A stretch of DNA of 64,000 nt from Treponema berlinense (GCF_900167025.1 NZ_FUXC01000001.1:1-64000), one strand, 5' to 3'; counted from the first letter of the stretch, positions 15,949 to 25,324 are shown. The notes: generated by a model not told the origin, from the sequence alone. Program-made: numbers and translations.

Positions 15949-16917
15949 TTATGCTCTTTTTAAGTGGATTGCAAATCCGCCTACTTCTTTGTCGAGGTAA
16001 ACTACCTTGAGTGGAGAAGCGTTTTCTTTGCCTGTCCATTTTTCTGTTCCGGCTACTGGGTTGAAGCCGAACTTTTTGAGGTAAGCGAGTGCGCGTTCTA
16101 CGTTGTTGCAAACCATTGAAATGTGGCCGTTTGTTCCGCGTCCGTTTTCTTTCATGATTTCAACCTGTTCTGAAGCGAAGATTGAAGAGTTGCCGAATTT
16201 TGAAGCGAATCCGAAGAGTTCGAACTGTGCTGCAATTTCTTTTGCTTCTGCTTCGTTCTTTGCGTTGATTCCCATGTGGTCAATGTGGAATCCGTGCATT
16301 GCTTTTACAGCGTCTTTACAGATCTGTGTAATTTCATCCCATTTTCCGCCTTCGATCAATGGCTTTTTAACCATCCAGGTTCCGCCCATGCAGAGAATGT
16401 TCTTGCGTTTTGCATATTCAGATACGTTTTCTGTGTTTACGCCGCCTGTTGGCATGAATGTGCACTGTGGGAAAGGACCGCCGAAGTCGTCGATGATTTT
16501 GTATCCGCCCTTGCGTTCTGCAGGGAAAAGTTTAAGGTGTGTAACGCCTTTGTTGATACAAGCTGTGATTTCTGATGGGTTTGAAATTCCAGGCATTGTT
16601 GGAATGTTGTGAGCGATACACCAGTCAACAACTTCCGGATTATATCCTGGAGAAACGATGAATTTTGCTCCGGCTTTTACAGCGCGTTCTGCCTGTTCAA
16701 CGTTGAGAACAGTTCCTGCTCCAACGAGCATGTCTGGTTCAGCTTTAATCATAGCTTCGATAGCTTCTGCTGCGCATGCTGTGCGGAATGTAACTTCTGA
16801 TGCAGGAAGTCCGCCCTTTACGAGAGCGTGTGCCAAATCGGCTGCTTTTGAAGCGTCTTCAATTGCGACTACTGGAATAATACCAATGTCACGGAATGTG
16901 TCATAAACATCTGCCAT
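15949..16917 (-). CDS. eda: KDPG/KHG aldolase fused to a C-terminal VOC (glyoxalase-like) domain
   Basis: Residues 1-205 form a complete 2-keto-3-deoxy-6-phosphogluconate aldolase: EVTFRT (E41), GAGTV, the SPG turn, PGISNPSEI, the Schiff-base lysine in HLKLFPAE (K129), and PTGGVN. The enzyme splits KDPG to pyruvate and glyceraldehyde-3-phosphate in the Entner-Doudoroff and uronate routes. Residues 208-322 are an extra domain with two beta-alpha-beta modules of the vicinal oxygen chelate type (FHIDHMGINA..., GHISMVCNNVERALAYL...FAIHLK). Its function is unknown; metal binding would need the His/Glu positions to be confirmed. Minus-strand AGAGG precedes the ATG at 16917. It stands alone, with a pectate lyase gene elsewhere in the window that could feed the pathway. 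Confidence 0.88.
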   Translation of the reverse strand: MADVYDTFRDIGIIPVVAIEDASKAADLAHALVKGGLPASEVTFRTACAAEAIEAMIKAEPDMLVGAGTVLNVEQAERAVKAGAKFIVSPGYNPEVVDWCIAHNIPTMPGISNPSEITACINKGVTHLKLFPAERKGGYKIIDDFGGPFPQCTFMPTGGVNTENVSEYAKRKNILCMGGTWMVKKPLIEGGKWDEITQICKDAVKAMHGFHIDHMGINAKNEAEAKEIAAQFELFGFASKFGNSSIFASEQVEIMKENGRGTNGHISMVCNNVERALAYLKKFGFNPVAGTEKWTGKENASPLKVVYLDKEVGGFAIHLKRA

Positions 16918-17004
16918 TTTAGGACCTCTAATTAGATTAAATGTAATATTTATAATATAGTGAATTTTGAAACAAGTGTAAACGATAAGAAAAAACTTGT
17001 AGGT

Positions 17005-18021
17005 TTATTCCCAGACATTTTTGTCAAAGGCCGATTCTGCTGCTTTTTCGGCGGTGTCTTCGAGCTCATAGAAAAAGTCGATTCCTGTGCGTTTTTCCAC
17101 TTCTGCGACTGTTACGGCATAATTAAAGATTGTGTCCGTGCATTTTTGGTTTGGAAAAATGAATCCGATTGCCGCAATGTTTTTTGCGTTGTCTGGTGTG
17201 TTTTTGTCGTTTTCGTCTTCGTAGAGCGGTGCCAATATGACTTTGTAGTAATATTCGGGAACGCTTACATTGTTTGTGCCGATTGATTTGTAGCCGCCGG
17301 CGTTTTTTTCGAGTATTGGACCTGAAACGACATAGACCCGCCCAAATTTTTTTGCCCAGTTTCTGACGGTGGATTCGAGGTCTTTCCAAATTCCGCGGTT
17401 AAAACTTCCGGTCTGAGGACTCATGTTTGTCATGTAGAAAGTTTCGCTCATGGCTGCTTTGTCGAAGGCGAAGTCGGCTGCAGGAGAAAGGTGTCCGCGG
17501 TCGTAGCCTGTTTTTTTGTAGTCGTCTGGAGTTGCAGAGCCTGTTGAAATTTTCGGGTCGGCGCGGAAGTCGTCCGAGCGGCCGGCGTTTTTTACGAGGT
17601 GCTCGCCTGTAAGGCAGTAGGCGCTCCATTCTGCCTGTTCGTAGCTTTCGCGGTAGCACAGTGAATAATATTCGTAGGCGCGGTGTTCGTGGTCTTCGGC
17701 TGTTTTGCCTGTTCCTGCGCAGCGTGGTTCTGCCAGGTTTTGAGAAAGAAAAATAAAACCGTCTGATGCTGTGGCGGAAGAAGTTTTGTCCGTGACTTTG
17801 TTTTTTGACGGCTGATTTTGCTCGTCCTGAATCTGAGGTTCTGATGGAAGAAATCTTGAGATTGCGGTCTTTGCCTTTTCGATTTTTGGATCTGCAAATT
17901 CTCTTACTTGAGGAACTTTTTCGTAAAGAAAAATGCCAAGGGCGACAATAAAAATTATTGCCGTCACAATTTTATTGAACCTGGAATTTCGTTTTTTTCG
18001 TGATTTTGAATTTTTTGCCAT
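17005..18021 (-). CDS. Membrane-anchored DNA/RNA non-specific endonuclease (NucA/EndoG-like)
   Basis: A 338-aa beta-beta-alpha metal nuclease. A short basic N-terminus and one membrane segment (IVTAIIFIVALGIFLYEKV, residues 18-36) anchor the protein, with the enzyme outside the cytoplasm. A 50-residue Pro/Ser/Lys linker leads to the catalytic domain with the DRGH motif at D174-H177 and downstream N199 and N208 in TNMSPQTGSFNRG, the residues that bind magnesium in this family. Role could be nutrient DNA digestion or nucleotide scavenging (inference). The ATG at 18021 is preferred over an upstream in-frame ATG because it begins directly with the basic anchor MAKNSKSRKKRN; no strong ribosome site is seen for either. 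No inhibitor gene was noticed next to it, consistent with export. Confidence 0.88.
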   Translation of the reverse strand: MAKNSKSRKKRNSRFNKIVTAIIFIVALGIFLYEKVPQVREFADPKIEKAKTAISRFLPSEPQIQDEQNQPSKNKVTDKTSSATASDGFIFLSQNLAEPRCAGTGKTAEDHEHRAYEYYSLCYRESYEQAEWSAYCLTGEHLVKNAGRSDDFRADPKISTGSATPDDYKKTGYDRGHLSPAADFAFDKAAMSETFYMTNMSPQTGSFNRGIWKDLESTVRNWAKKFGRVYVVSGPILEKNAGGYKSIGTNNVSVPEYYYKVILAPLYEDENDKNTPDNAKNIAAIGFIFPNQKCTDTIFNYAVTVAEVEKRTGIDFFYELEDTAEKAAESAFDKNVWE

Positions 18022-18157
18022 GATGCGTGAATAATAGCACGAATTTTCAAAATATAGAAGAAAAACGGACATATCTGTGATTGGTATTTTCTAAAAACAA
18101 AAAATTCAATAAGATTGAGGAAAGATTGAAAATGCGTTTTTGCGCAAGGAATTTGTA

Positions 18158-19195
18158 ATGTCTAATTTAATTTTTCCGGAAGGTTATAAATCTCTGCTTG
18201 GCGAAAAGGAAACCGAGCATGCCATTGTCTTGATAAAAGATTTTTTTCAGCTCCAGCTTTCTACCGCCCTTAATTTAACTCGTGTTACGGCGCCTCTTTT
18301 TGTTGAAAGTGGAAAAGGTTTGAACGATGATTTGAACGGCATTGAGCGTGCCGTAAAATTTCCTGTAAAGGACATGGGCGACGCCCAGATGGAAATAGTT
18401 CATTCTCTTGCAAAATGGAAGCGCGTAAAAGTTACCTCGATGGGACTTGAGCCAGGTTTTGGTATTTATACGGACATGAACGCAATCCGCGCCGACGAAG
18501 AAATGGACAATATTCATTCTCTGTACGTAGATCAATGGGACTGGTGCGCTGCGATTACCGAAGAAAACCGCAACGTTATGTATTTGAAGCAGACTGTAAG
18601 AAAAATTTATGACTGTCTTAAACGCACCGAATTTTTTATTTACGACAGATACGATATGATTGAGCCGATTTTGCCGGAACAGATTCATTTTGTTTTTGCC
18701 GATGACTTGCAGAAAATGTATCCGGATTTAACTCCGAAAGAACGCGAAAATAAAATTTGTCAGGAATATGGGGCTGTGTTCCTTATTGGAATTGGCGGAA
18801 AATTGCCTGATGGAACAATTCACGACGGCCGTGCTCCTGACTATGACGACTGGATTACGGAAACTGGAGACGGACACCGCGGGTTGAACGGTGATTTGCT
18901 CGTCTGGAACCCTGTTTTGAAGAATTCTTACGAGCTTTCTTCTATGGGAATCCGTGTTTCTCCTGAGTCGCTTAAGGCTCAGCTTGAAGAACGCGGCTGT
19001 CTTGAGAGAAGCAAGCTTGAATTCCATAGACGTCTTTTGGCTGGTGAGCTTGCCCAGACTATGGGTGGCGGAATCGGTCAGAGCCGTTTGTGCATGTTCT
19101 TTTTGAGAAAAGCTCATATTGGCGAAACCCAGGTAAGCATATGGCCTGAGCAGATGAGAAAAGGCTGTGTTGAACACGGAATTTTTCTGCTTTAG
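18158..19195 (+). CDS. asnA: Aspartate--ammonia ligase (asparagine synthetase A)
   Basis: A 345-aa enzyme making asparagine from aspartate, ammonia and ATP, with a fold related to class II aspartyl-tRNA synthetase. Clear AsnA signatures are LNLTRVTAPLFVESGKGLNDDLNG near residue 40, SLYVDQWDWCAAI near 123, LLVWNPVLKNSYELSSMGIRV near 245, and GGGIGQSRLCMFFLRKAHIGE near the end. The ATG at 18158 follows AAGGA (18146-18150); an earlier in-frame start at 18140 is not needed. Asparagine synthesis from free ammonia fits an ammonia-rich gut or oral niche (inference). It is followed by a modular repeat and an unknown gene in the same direction. Confidence 0.97.
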   Translation: MSNLIFPEGYKSLLGEKETEHAIVLIKDFFQLQLSTALNLTRVTAPLFVESGKGLNDDLNGIERAVKFPVKDMGDAQMEIVHSLAKWKRVKVTSMGLEPGFGIYTDMNAIRADEEMDNIHSLYVDQWDWCAAITEENRNVMYLKQTVRKIYDCLKRTEFFIYDRYDMIEPILPEQIHFVFADDLQKMYPDLTPKERENKICQEYGAVFLIGIGGKLPDGTIHDGRAPDYDDWITETGDGHRGLNGDLLVWNPVLKNSYELSSMGIRVSPESLKAQLEERGCLERSKLEFHRRLLAGELAQTMGGGIGQSRLCMFFLRKAHIGETQVSIWPEQMRKGCVEHGIFLL

Positions 19196-19198
19196 GTG

Positions 19199-19306
19199 AA
19201 TTTTCGCACTAGCGCTGGTAGGGGCGCACAGCGTTGCCGGGCTTTTGCACGGCAATGAACGTTAGTGAACCCCGGACATAGCGGCGGCTTTAGCCGAAGT
19301 GCCAGA
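19199..19306 (+). repeat. Modular intergenic repeat
   Basis: Frame GCGCTGGTAGGGGCGCACAGCG, hairpin TTGCCG...CGGCAA, TGAACG, CCCGGACATAGCGG, hairpin CGGCT-TT-AGCCG, AAGTGCCAG. It lies between two genes of the same direction. Confidence 0.6.
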
Positions 19307-19321
19307 TTAAAAAGATACTTT

Positions 19322-20320
19322 ATGGAAAAAACTTTTACTTTTAATTCGCAGCAGCTTGAATCTTCTCTTGCGTCCTTTTCTGAAAAGGGAATTACCGAAT
19401 TTACCTTGCAGGATTCTGAAATTTTGGGACACAAGGGACGGCTTTTGAAATTTTTGCAGGCGGTCAGAAAAAATGCGCCGGATTTGTTTGTTACTCTTCC
19501 GGTTGATGCGAAAATTCTTGACATGGACGTTTGCAAGGCTTGTGCCGAATTGAATTGCTCGCTTGATATTGTTCTTGATGGCGAAAATAAAGGCGGAAAT
19601 TTTCTTTTTGACAAGAAATTTTTTGCCAGACGCGCACAAATGCTCAATACTCTGGGACTTGTCTTTGGTTTTGACCTTAGCTTTGCCCTTCATGAAGGCG
19701 ACAAATTAAAATCTTTTTTTGACAGGCTTAATTTTTCGGTGGGTTTGTATCCGAATCACATTGATTTTCCGCAGATTGAGGCTGAAATTTCGGACAGAAA
19801 AAAAATTGAGGCAAAGCCGACAGCCACTTTTTCGACGCAGGATATAAGGCGTTCTGAAAATATTGCCCGTTCTGCCAGCGTTTTTTATTCGTACGGCCGG
19901 GCTGTAACGTGGTTTTTGGCGGTTCTTGCTCCTTTAAAAATCGAGCCTGTAAAATTTTTTGAAGATTTTTTTGAATGGCAAAAGTTGAATAATTACGGAC
20001 TTGAAAATGGAATTGAAAAAATTGCCGGCCTGCATTCTGAAATTGAAAAAATGCAGCTTGAATTTTTAAAATTCAAATATGAAGAAAAAAACAAAGGCCA
20101 GCTTTTTGAGGTTGTGAGCAATATTGTGCGTTTGAACGGAGCTTTGAGCCGGTGTTTTGGAGAAGGAGAGGAGAGCATTGTCGAAATGTCTTATAATCCA
20201 GATGAAATTTTGAGCGGCCAGGCTATGAACGTGCAGTCTTTTTTTGACAATGCGTTTATGGAATACAGCCGTGTAAGGGTTTTTATGGGAAGCGACGGTC
20301 CGGATTTTAAGTATTGCTAA
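19322..20320 (+). CDS. Conserved hypothetical protein, possibly a degenerate radical-SAM-like barrel
   Basis: A 332-aa cytoplasmic protein that I cannot name. Residues 20-150 read like the second half of a radical-SAM TIM barrel: a strand ending TLQDSEILG, a helix KGRLLKFLQAVRKNAP, strand LFVTLPVDAKILD, helix ACAELNCSLDIVLDGE, then GLVFGFDLSFAL. The CXXXCXXC cluster-binding motif is absent, so it is not an active radical-SAM enzyme by that route. The second half is helical (YSYGRAVTWFLAVLAPLKIEPVKFFEDFFEWQ). The start at 19322 is the first Met after the repeat; there is no clear ribosome site. It lies just upstream of grpE in the same direction. Confidence 0.6.
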   Translation: MEKTFTFNSQQLESSLASFSEKGITEFTLQDSEILGHKGRLLKFLQAVRKNAPDLFVTLPVDAKILDMDVCKACAELNCSLDIVLDGENKGGNFLFDKKFFARRAQMLNTLGLVFGFDLSFALHEGDKLKSFFDRLNFSVGLYPNHIDFPQIEAEISDRKKIEAKPTATFSTQDIRRSENIARSASVFYSYGRAVTWFLAVLAPLKIEPVKFFEDFFEWQKLNNYGLENGIEKIAGLHSEIEKMQLEFLKFKYEEKNKGQLFEVVSNIVRLNGALSRCFGEGEESIVEMSYNPDEILSGQAMNVQSFFDNAFMEYSRVRVFMGSDGPDFKYC

Positions 20321-20349
20321 AATTATTCTAAAAAAACGTATTTTTTTTG

Positions 20350-20378
20350 TTGACGATTAAACCTTGAAATTGTTAATT
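20350..20378 (+). promoter_or_regulatory. Promoter abutting the grpE start codon
   Basis: TTGACG (20350-20355), 17 bp, TTAATT (20373-20378); predicted transcription start about 20385 against an ATG at 20386, with no Shine-Dalgarno site. No CIRCE inverted repeat was found here. Confidence 0.5.
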
Positions 20379-20385
20379 TTTAAGT

Positions 20386-21000
20386 ATGGATAAGAAAAAT
20401 CATAAAGCAGAAAAAAATTCTGCTGAAAATCAGAATGAAAACAAAGCGCAGGACGCTGAAAAAACTGAAGAAAAAGGCCCTCAGTCAGAAGAATCAAAAA
20501 CTTCTGAGCAGAAAAATGATGAGCCTGCTGTAAAGACTTCGGAAGAGCGCATTGCAGAGCTTGAAGCGCAGATTGAGCAGATGAAAAAAGATGCCCTTTA
20601 CAAGGCTGCCGAAAACGACAACTGGCGCAAACGCATGTTGCAGCAGAAAGAGGATGCTGTTGCATACGCAAATGAAAGTCTTTTGAGTGATCTTCTTGAC
20701 AGTCTTGATAATTTTGACCGCACTCTTGATGCGGCAAAAGACGTAAAGGAAGCAAAGCCGATTGTTGACGGCATTAAACTTACAAACAAATCGCTCGTAA
20801 GCATGCTCGAAAACAAATACAATCTGGTTGCTTTTGGAAAAGAAGGTGATGATTTTGATCCTGAACTTCACGAAGCGATTGGAATGCAGGAAGGCGATGT
20901 TAAAAAAGAGCAGCTTTTACAGGTTTACCTTAAAGGCTACAAGCTTAAGGACAGAGTAATCCGTCATGCAAAGGTGATGGTTATAAAGCCAAAGGCTTAA
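20386..21000 (+). CDS. grpE: Nucleotide exchange factor GrpE
   Basis: A 204-aa co-chaperone that releases ADP from DnaK. An acidic/Lys-Gln-rich tail of about 50 residues precedes a long coiled coil (EERIAELEAQIEQMKKDALYKAAENDNWRKRM) and the C-terminal beta domain (FDPELHEAIGM..., VYLKGYKLKDRVIRHAKVMV), which carry GrpE signatures. It is the first gene of grpE-dnaK-dnaJ. The start has no ribosome site and its promoter touches the ATG, so leaderless initiation or an unrecognised start is possible; the GrpE tail is too variable to settle it. Confidence 0.93.
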   Translation: MDKKNHKAEKNSAENQNENKAQDAEKTEEKGPQSEESKTSEQKNDEPAVKTSEERIAELEAQIEQMKKDALYKAAENDNWRKRMLQQKEDAVAYANESLLSDLLDSLDNFDRTLDAAKDVKEAKPIVDGIKLTNKSLVSMLENKYNLVAFGKEGDDFDPELHEAIGMQEGDVKKEQLLQVYLKGYKLKDRVIRHAKVMVIKPKA

Positions 21001-21092
21001 AATTAAAATTGTAAATAATTTCAAAAGCTGATTCCGTTGATTTTTGAAGAAAATAAATATAAAAATCGGAATTGGTTTTTCGGAGGCTTAAT

Positions 21093-23051
21093 ATGGGAAA
21101 GATTATTGGTATTGACCTTGGTACTACAACTTCAGAAGTATCAGTTATGGAAAACGGACAGGCAACTGTCATTCAGAATTCAGAAGGCGGAAGAATTACT
21201 CCTTCAATCGTTGGTTTTACTGCAAAAGGTGAGCGCATTGTAGGCCAGGCTGCAAAAAACCAGGCTATTACAAATCCTAAAAATACAGTTTATGAAGTAA
21301 AACGCCTTATTGGTAAACATTACGGCGATCTTCAGGACGAAATTAAACGTGTTCCTTATGGAATCGTTCAGAAAGGCGAAAATGTAGCCGTTGTTGTAAC
21401 AGATAACGGTCAGCAGAAGGAATATACTCCTCAGGAAATTTCCGCATTCATCTTGCAGAAAATGAAAAAGACTGCTGAAGATTATCTTGGCGAAACTGTA
21501 ACAGATGCTGTAATCACAGTTCCTGCTTACTTTAATGATGCTCAGCGTCAGGCTACAAAAGACGCCGGAACTATTGCCGGTCTTAACGTAAAACGTATCA
21601 TCAACGAACCTACTGCCGCAGCACTTGCTTTTGGCCTTAAAGAAGATAAAAACAAGGAAAAAGTTCTTGCAGTAATCGATGAAGGCGGTGGTACTCTCGA
21701 TGTTACGATTCTTGATATGGCTGACGGCGTATTTGAAGTAAAGGCTACTAACGGTGATACTCACCTTGGTGGCGCTGACTGGGACAATGCTATTGCTGAC
21801 TGGCTTGTAAATTCATTTAAGGCTGATACAGGAATCGACCTTACAAAAGATCCAATGGCTATGCAGCGTATTAAGGACGCTTCTGAACAGGCAAAAATCG
21901 CTCTTTCTAACCAGACAACGACAGACATTAACTTGCCGTTCATTACTGCGGATGCTACAGGTCCAAAGCACCTTCAGAAAACTTTGACACGTGCAGAATT
22001 TGAAAGAATGACACAGAGCCTTTGGGACAGAGTTTTGATTCCTTGTCAGAACGCTCTTAAAGATTCTGGATATACAAAAGATCAGATTGATGAAGTTCTT
22101 TTGATTGGTGGTTCTTCTCGTATGCCAAAATTCCAGGAAGTTGTAAAGAACTTCTTCGGAAAAGAGCCATTGAAAGGAATTAACCCGGACGAAGCCGTAT
22201 CTATGGGTGCTGCTATTCAGGGTGGTGTTCTTGCAGGCGATGTAAAGGATGTTCTTCTTCTCGATGTAACACCTCTTTCTCTTGGTATTGAAACAATGGG
22301 CGGCGTTATGACAAAACTCATTCCAAGAAATACCACAATTCCTACAAAGAAGAGCCAGATTTTCTCTACAGCTGCTGATGGTCAGACTGCCGTTACAATT
22401 CACGTATTGCAGGGTGAACGCGAAATGGCTGCGGAAAACAAGACTCTTGGAAACTTTGACCTTGTTGGTATTCCAGCCGCTCCTCGTGGCGTTCCACAGA
22501 TTGAAGTTACATTTGATATTGATGCGAACGGCATTGTTCACGTTTCTGCAAAGGATATGGGAACAGGCAAGGAACAGCATATTCAGATTACTTCTTCTTC
22601 AGGCTTGAGCAAGGAAGAAATCGACCGCATGGTAAAAGATGCCGAGGCTCATGCTGACGAAGATAAAAAACAGCGCGAGGCAGTTGACGTTAAAAACGAA
22701 GCTGACAGCCTGATTTACGCTACTGAAAAAACACTCAAAGATTTGGGCGACAAGGTAGACGGTGCTGAAAAACAGAAAGTTGAAGACGCTGTTGCTGAAC
22801 TTAAAAAGGCTGTTGAAGGTGGAAACACTGAAGAAATCAAGTCAAAAACTGAGGCTTTGAAACAGGCTTCTTACAAAATTGCTGAAGAAGTTTACAAACA
22901 GCAGGGTGCAAGCGGTGCTCAGGGCGCTGCCGGTGCTAATCCGGGAAGCGATGCGGGAGCAAATGCTAGTGGAGATGCTGGTGCAAACAAGAGCGGTTTT
23001 GATAAGGGAACTGCTGACGACGTAGCTTACGAAGTTCACGACGACAAATAA
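21093..23051 (+). CDS. dnaK: Chaperone protein DnaK (Hsp70)
   Basis: A 652-aa Hsp70 with nucleotide-binding, substrate-binding and C-terminal lid domains and an Ala/Gly-rich tail ending EVHDDK. Signatures include [33 protein letters not shown] and [14 protein letters not shown]. Two phosphate-binding loops deviate from the usual sequence: DLGTTTSE (T13 where DnaK normally has Asn) and DEGGGTLD (E197 and L202 where DnaK normally has Leu and Phe in DLGGGTFD). The ATG at 21093 follows GGAGG (21082-21086); an upstream in-frame codon at 21072 is not used. A possible promoter TTGATT-17-TAAAAA lies at 21037-21065. A hairpin GAGGCTT/AAGCCTTC near 23067-23097 lies before dnaJ but lacks a T-run. Confidence 0.97.
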   Translation: MGKIIGIDLGTTTSEVSVMENGQATVIQNSEGGRITPSIVGFTAKGERIVGQAAKNQAITNPKNTVYEVKRLIGKHYGDLQDEIKRVPYGIVQKGENVAVVVTDNGQQKEYTPQEISAFILQKMKKTAEDYLGETVTDAVITVPAYFNDAQRQATKDAGTIAGLNVKRIINEPTAAALAFGLKEDKNKEKVLAVIDEGGGTLDVTILDMADGVFEVKATNGDTHLGGADWDNAIADWLVNSFKADTGIDLTKDPMAMQRIKDASEQAKIALSNQTTTDINLPFITADATGPKHLQKTLTRAEFERMTQSLWDRVLIPCQNALKDSGYTKDQIDEVLLIGGSSRMPKFQEVVKNFFGKEPLKGINPDEAVSMGAAIQGGVLAGDVKDVLLLDVTPLSLGIETMGGVMTKLIPRNTTIPTKKSQIFSTAADGQTAVTIHVLQGEREMAAENKTLGNFDLVGIPAAPRGVPQIEVTFDIDANGIVHVSAKDMGTGKEQHIQITSSSGLSKEEIDRMVKDAEAHADEDKKQREAVDVKNEADSLIYATEKTLKDLGDKVDGAEKQKVEDAVAELKKAVEGGNTEEIKSKTEALKQASYKIAEEVYKQQGASGAQGAAGANPGSDAGANASGDAGANKSGFDKGTADDVAYEVHDDK

Positions 23052-23206
23052 AAAATAAAATGAATGGAGGCTTTGAAGACTTTTAGTTTTTGAAGCCTTC
23101 TTGCAAAATAAGGCTGTTAAAACAATATTAAATAGACAGCTCAAAAATGAATCAGCCGGTGTCGTTTTGACAGGGCTGATTTGTTCTTTTAAAAAGGTTT
23201 AGAAAA

Positions 23207-24361
23207 ATGGCTGCAAAACGTGATTATTACGAAGTATTAGGCGTACAAAAAGGTGCTTCTGCTGATGAGATTAAAAAAGCATATCGAAAACTTGCGATAA
23301 AATATCATCCGGACAGAAACCCTGGAAATAAAGAAGCAGAGGAAAAATTCAAGGAAGCAACCGAAGCCTACGAAGTTCTTTCTGATGACAAAAAACGTCC
23401 GATTTATGATCAGTACGGCTTTGCAGGATTAGACGGAAGTTCTGGATTTGGTGGTGCCGGCGGATTTACCGGTAGCCATGCATTCCACGATTTTTCTGAC
23501 CTGTTCGGCGGAATGGGCGGCGGTTTTAGCGATATTTTTGAAGGAATTTTTGGCGGCGGACGCTCTTCTTCAAGAGCTAGAAATCCAAATGCTCCTGAGC
23601 AGGGACAGAGCCTGCGCTACGATCTGGACATTTCCTTTAAGGATGCAGTTTACGGAACTAAGGCCGAGATAAAATTCGCCCACAACGAAGCTTGTCCTGA
23701 CTGCCACGGTTCCGGGGCGGCTGCTGGTGGAAGCAGAAAAACTTGTACAGCCTGCGGTGGAAGCGGTCAGATAAGAAGACAGGCTGGTTTTTTTGCTGTT
23801 CAGCAGACTTGTCCTACCTGTCATGGCGCTGGAACTGTAATCGACAAACCTTGCAGTTCTTGCCGTGGAAGCGGAGTTCAGGAAAAATCAAAACGTGTAA
23901 CCCTTACAATTCCTGCCGGAGTTGATGACGGAAAAAGAATTGCAATCCACGGAGAAGGCGATGCCGGAAAAAACGGCGGACCTGCCGGCGATTTGATTGT
24001 TGTTCTTCATGTTGAACCGCACACTTATTTTGAGCGAAGCGGTCAAGATCTTTACTGCGCTGTTCCTGTCACAATGGTTCAGGCGGCTCTTGGCGAAACG
24101 ATTTTTATTACGACTTTGGACGGAAAAAAGATTGAATTTAAACTGCCGGCTGGAACTCAGAACGGAAAACTCCTGCGAATAAAAAACGAGGGCGTTCCTG
24201 TTTTCAATACAAGCCGAAAAGGCGACCTCTACATAAAAATTTTGGTTCAGGTTCCTTCAAGACTTTCTTCAAAACAAAAGGAACTGCTTGAAGAATTTTC
24301 AAAACTGGACAATGCGACGACAAGTCCAAATCCGGTTCCTCTTTCTTCTCTTAACAACTAA
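23207..24361 (+). CDS. dnaJ: Chaperone protein DnaJ (Hsp40, type I)
   Basis: A 384-aa co-chaperone that delivers clients to DnaK and stimulates its ATPase. The J-domain (residues 4-70) carries HPD in [11 protein letters not shown] Gly/Phe-rich region follows, then a zinc domain with four CXXCXGXG-type repeats ([32 protein letters not shown]), then two substrate-binding beta domains. All are intact, so it is a full type I DnaJ. A weak ribosome site (AAGGT, 23193-23197) precedes the ATG. The stop is followed after two bases by the next ATG, so the peptidase gene is translationally coupled. Confidence 0.97.
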   Translation: MAAKRDYYEVLGVQKGASADEIKKAYRKLAIKYHPDRNPGNKEAEEKFKEATEAYEVLSDDKKRPIYDQYGFAGLDGSSGFGGAGGFTGSHAFHDFSDLFGGMGGGFSDIFEGIFGGGRSSSRARNPNAPEQGQSLRYDLDISFKDAVYGTKAEIKFAHNEACPDCHGSGAAAGGSRKTCTACGGSGQIRRQAGFFAVQQTCPTCHGAGTVIDKPCSSCRGSGVQEKSKRVTLTIPAGVDDGKRIAIHGEGDAGKNGGPAGDLIVVLHVEPHTYFERSGQDLYCAVPVTMVQAALGETIFITTLDGKKIEFKLPAGTQNGKLLRIKNEGVPVFNTSRKGDLYIKILVQVPSRLSSKQKELLEEFSKLDNATTSPNPVPLSSLNN

Positions 24362-24363
24362 AA

Positions 24364-25263
24364 ATGAATTTTTTGCCGGAAGATTACGAAGCTTACCTTG
24401 CCCCGGAAACAGACAGGCTTTCTTTTTTGAGAAAATACCTGTCTGACCGTGGCGTGCAGACTTCTGTAATTTATCTGGCAGGAAAAAAGCACATTTACGT
24501 AAATTTCCATTCAAATTCATATAATCCACAATTTAAAATAAAAACTCTTATTTCTCATTATGACATTGTTTCTGGAAGTCCTGGAGCAAATGACAACAGT
24601 TCTGCCAATTTTGCTCTGGCGGATTTTGCCGTAAAAGTGAACGAATTGGCCTTAAAAGGCAAAGTTTTGAATATCCGCATGTTTTTTACAGACGGAGAAG
24701 AACTTGGAGAAGGCGGCGTGAGCGAGCAGGGCTCTTTTGCGCTTGCAGAGCTTTTTAAAAAACTCGGAATTGAAAACGATGATGTTTTTGTCTTTGATTC
24801 AGTCGGACGGGGAACAGTTCCTGTTCTTGCAAGGGCCGGACTTGATGTTTTAATGAACTTCAAAAAAAACAGGCCTTTTGCAAAACGCTTTGCTTTGCTT
24901 TTTGAGAGGACACAAAATATTTTGAGAGAAGCCAGTCCTCAAAAATGGATGACTTTGCCGGTTCCTTACAGCGACAATGCCGGTTTTTTGGCCTGCGGAA
25001 TTCCTGCCGTAGCGATTACTATGCTTCCGAAGGAAGAGGCGTCCTTGTATTGTCTTGAACTTATGAAAGACAAAAATCTTGAAAAAACGGTTATGAACAC
25101 AAAACTCAGCGAAAATGCGGATTTTGCCTTTAAATACCGCGAAAAAATGCCTTTGACCTGGCGGCTTTTTCATACCGAATACGACAATTTTTTGAGCCTG
25201 ACTCCCGAAAGTTTTAAAATAATTGAAAAAATTCTCGAAAAACTTTTGCCTTTATATGTCTGA
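24364..25263 (+). CDS. Cytoplasmic M28-like zinc peptidase
   Basis: A 299-aa protein with the metal ligands of M28 aminopeptidases in order: H65 and D67 (SHYDIVSGSPGANDN), D77 in the same block, the catalytic-base and ligand pair E112-E113 (FFTDGEELGEGG), D145 (FVFDSVGRG) and a late His in LFHTEYDNF. There is no signal peptide, unlike most M28 enzymes, so it acts in the cytoplasm. It begins two bases after the dnaJ stop, tying a peptide-trimming enzyme to the chaperone operon (inference). Substrate unknown. Confidence 0.78.
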   Translation: MNFLPEDYEAYLAPETDRLSFLRKYLSDRGVQTSVIYLAGKKHIYVNFHSNSYNPQFKIKTLISHYDIVSGSPGANDNSSANFALADFAVKVNELALKGKVLNIRMFFTDGEELGEGGVSEQGSFALAELFKKLGIENDDVFVFDSVGRGTVPVLARAGLDVLMNFKKNRPFAKRFALLFERTQNILREASPQKWMTLPVPYSDNAGFLACGIPAVAITMLPKEEASLYCLELMKDKNLEKTVMNTKLSENADFAFKYREKMPLTWRLFHTEYDNFLSLTPESFKIIEKILEKLLPLYV

Positions 25264-25278
25264 ATATTTCGTCTCTAT

Positions 25279-25292
25279 TGCATAAAGTTGCA
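25279..25292. promoter_or_regulatory. ArgR-like operator (ARG box) 1
   Basis: TGCAT-AAAG-TTGCA fits the ARG-box form TGNAT-N4-ATNCA with one mismatch, and overlaps the likely -35 of argG (TTGCAT, 25288-25293). Confidence 0.45.
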
Positions 25293-25310
25293 TAAAACAC
25301 TAGAGTATTT

Positions 25311-25324
25311 TGTATAAATATACA
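25311..25324. promoter_or_regulatory. ArgR-like operator (ARG box) 2
   Basis: TGTAT-AAAT-ATACA is a perfect match to TGNAT-N4-ATNCA and overlaps the -10 region of argG. Its centre lies 32 bp, about three helical turns, from box 1. Confidence 0.55.

Noticed and set aside
20321-20385. CIRCE element controlling grpE-dnaK-dnaJ
   Set aside because: No TTAGCACTC/GAGTGCTAA inverted repeat is present before grpE, dnaK or dnaJ.
23067-23100. Terminator between dnaK and dnaJ
   Set aside because: The hairpin GAGGCTT/AAGCCTTC is real but lacks a T-run, so it is not called as a terminator.
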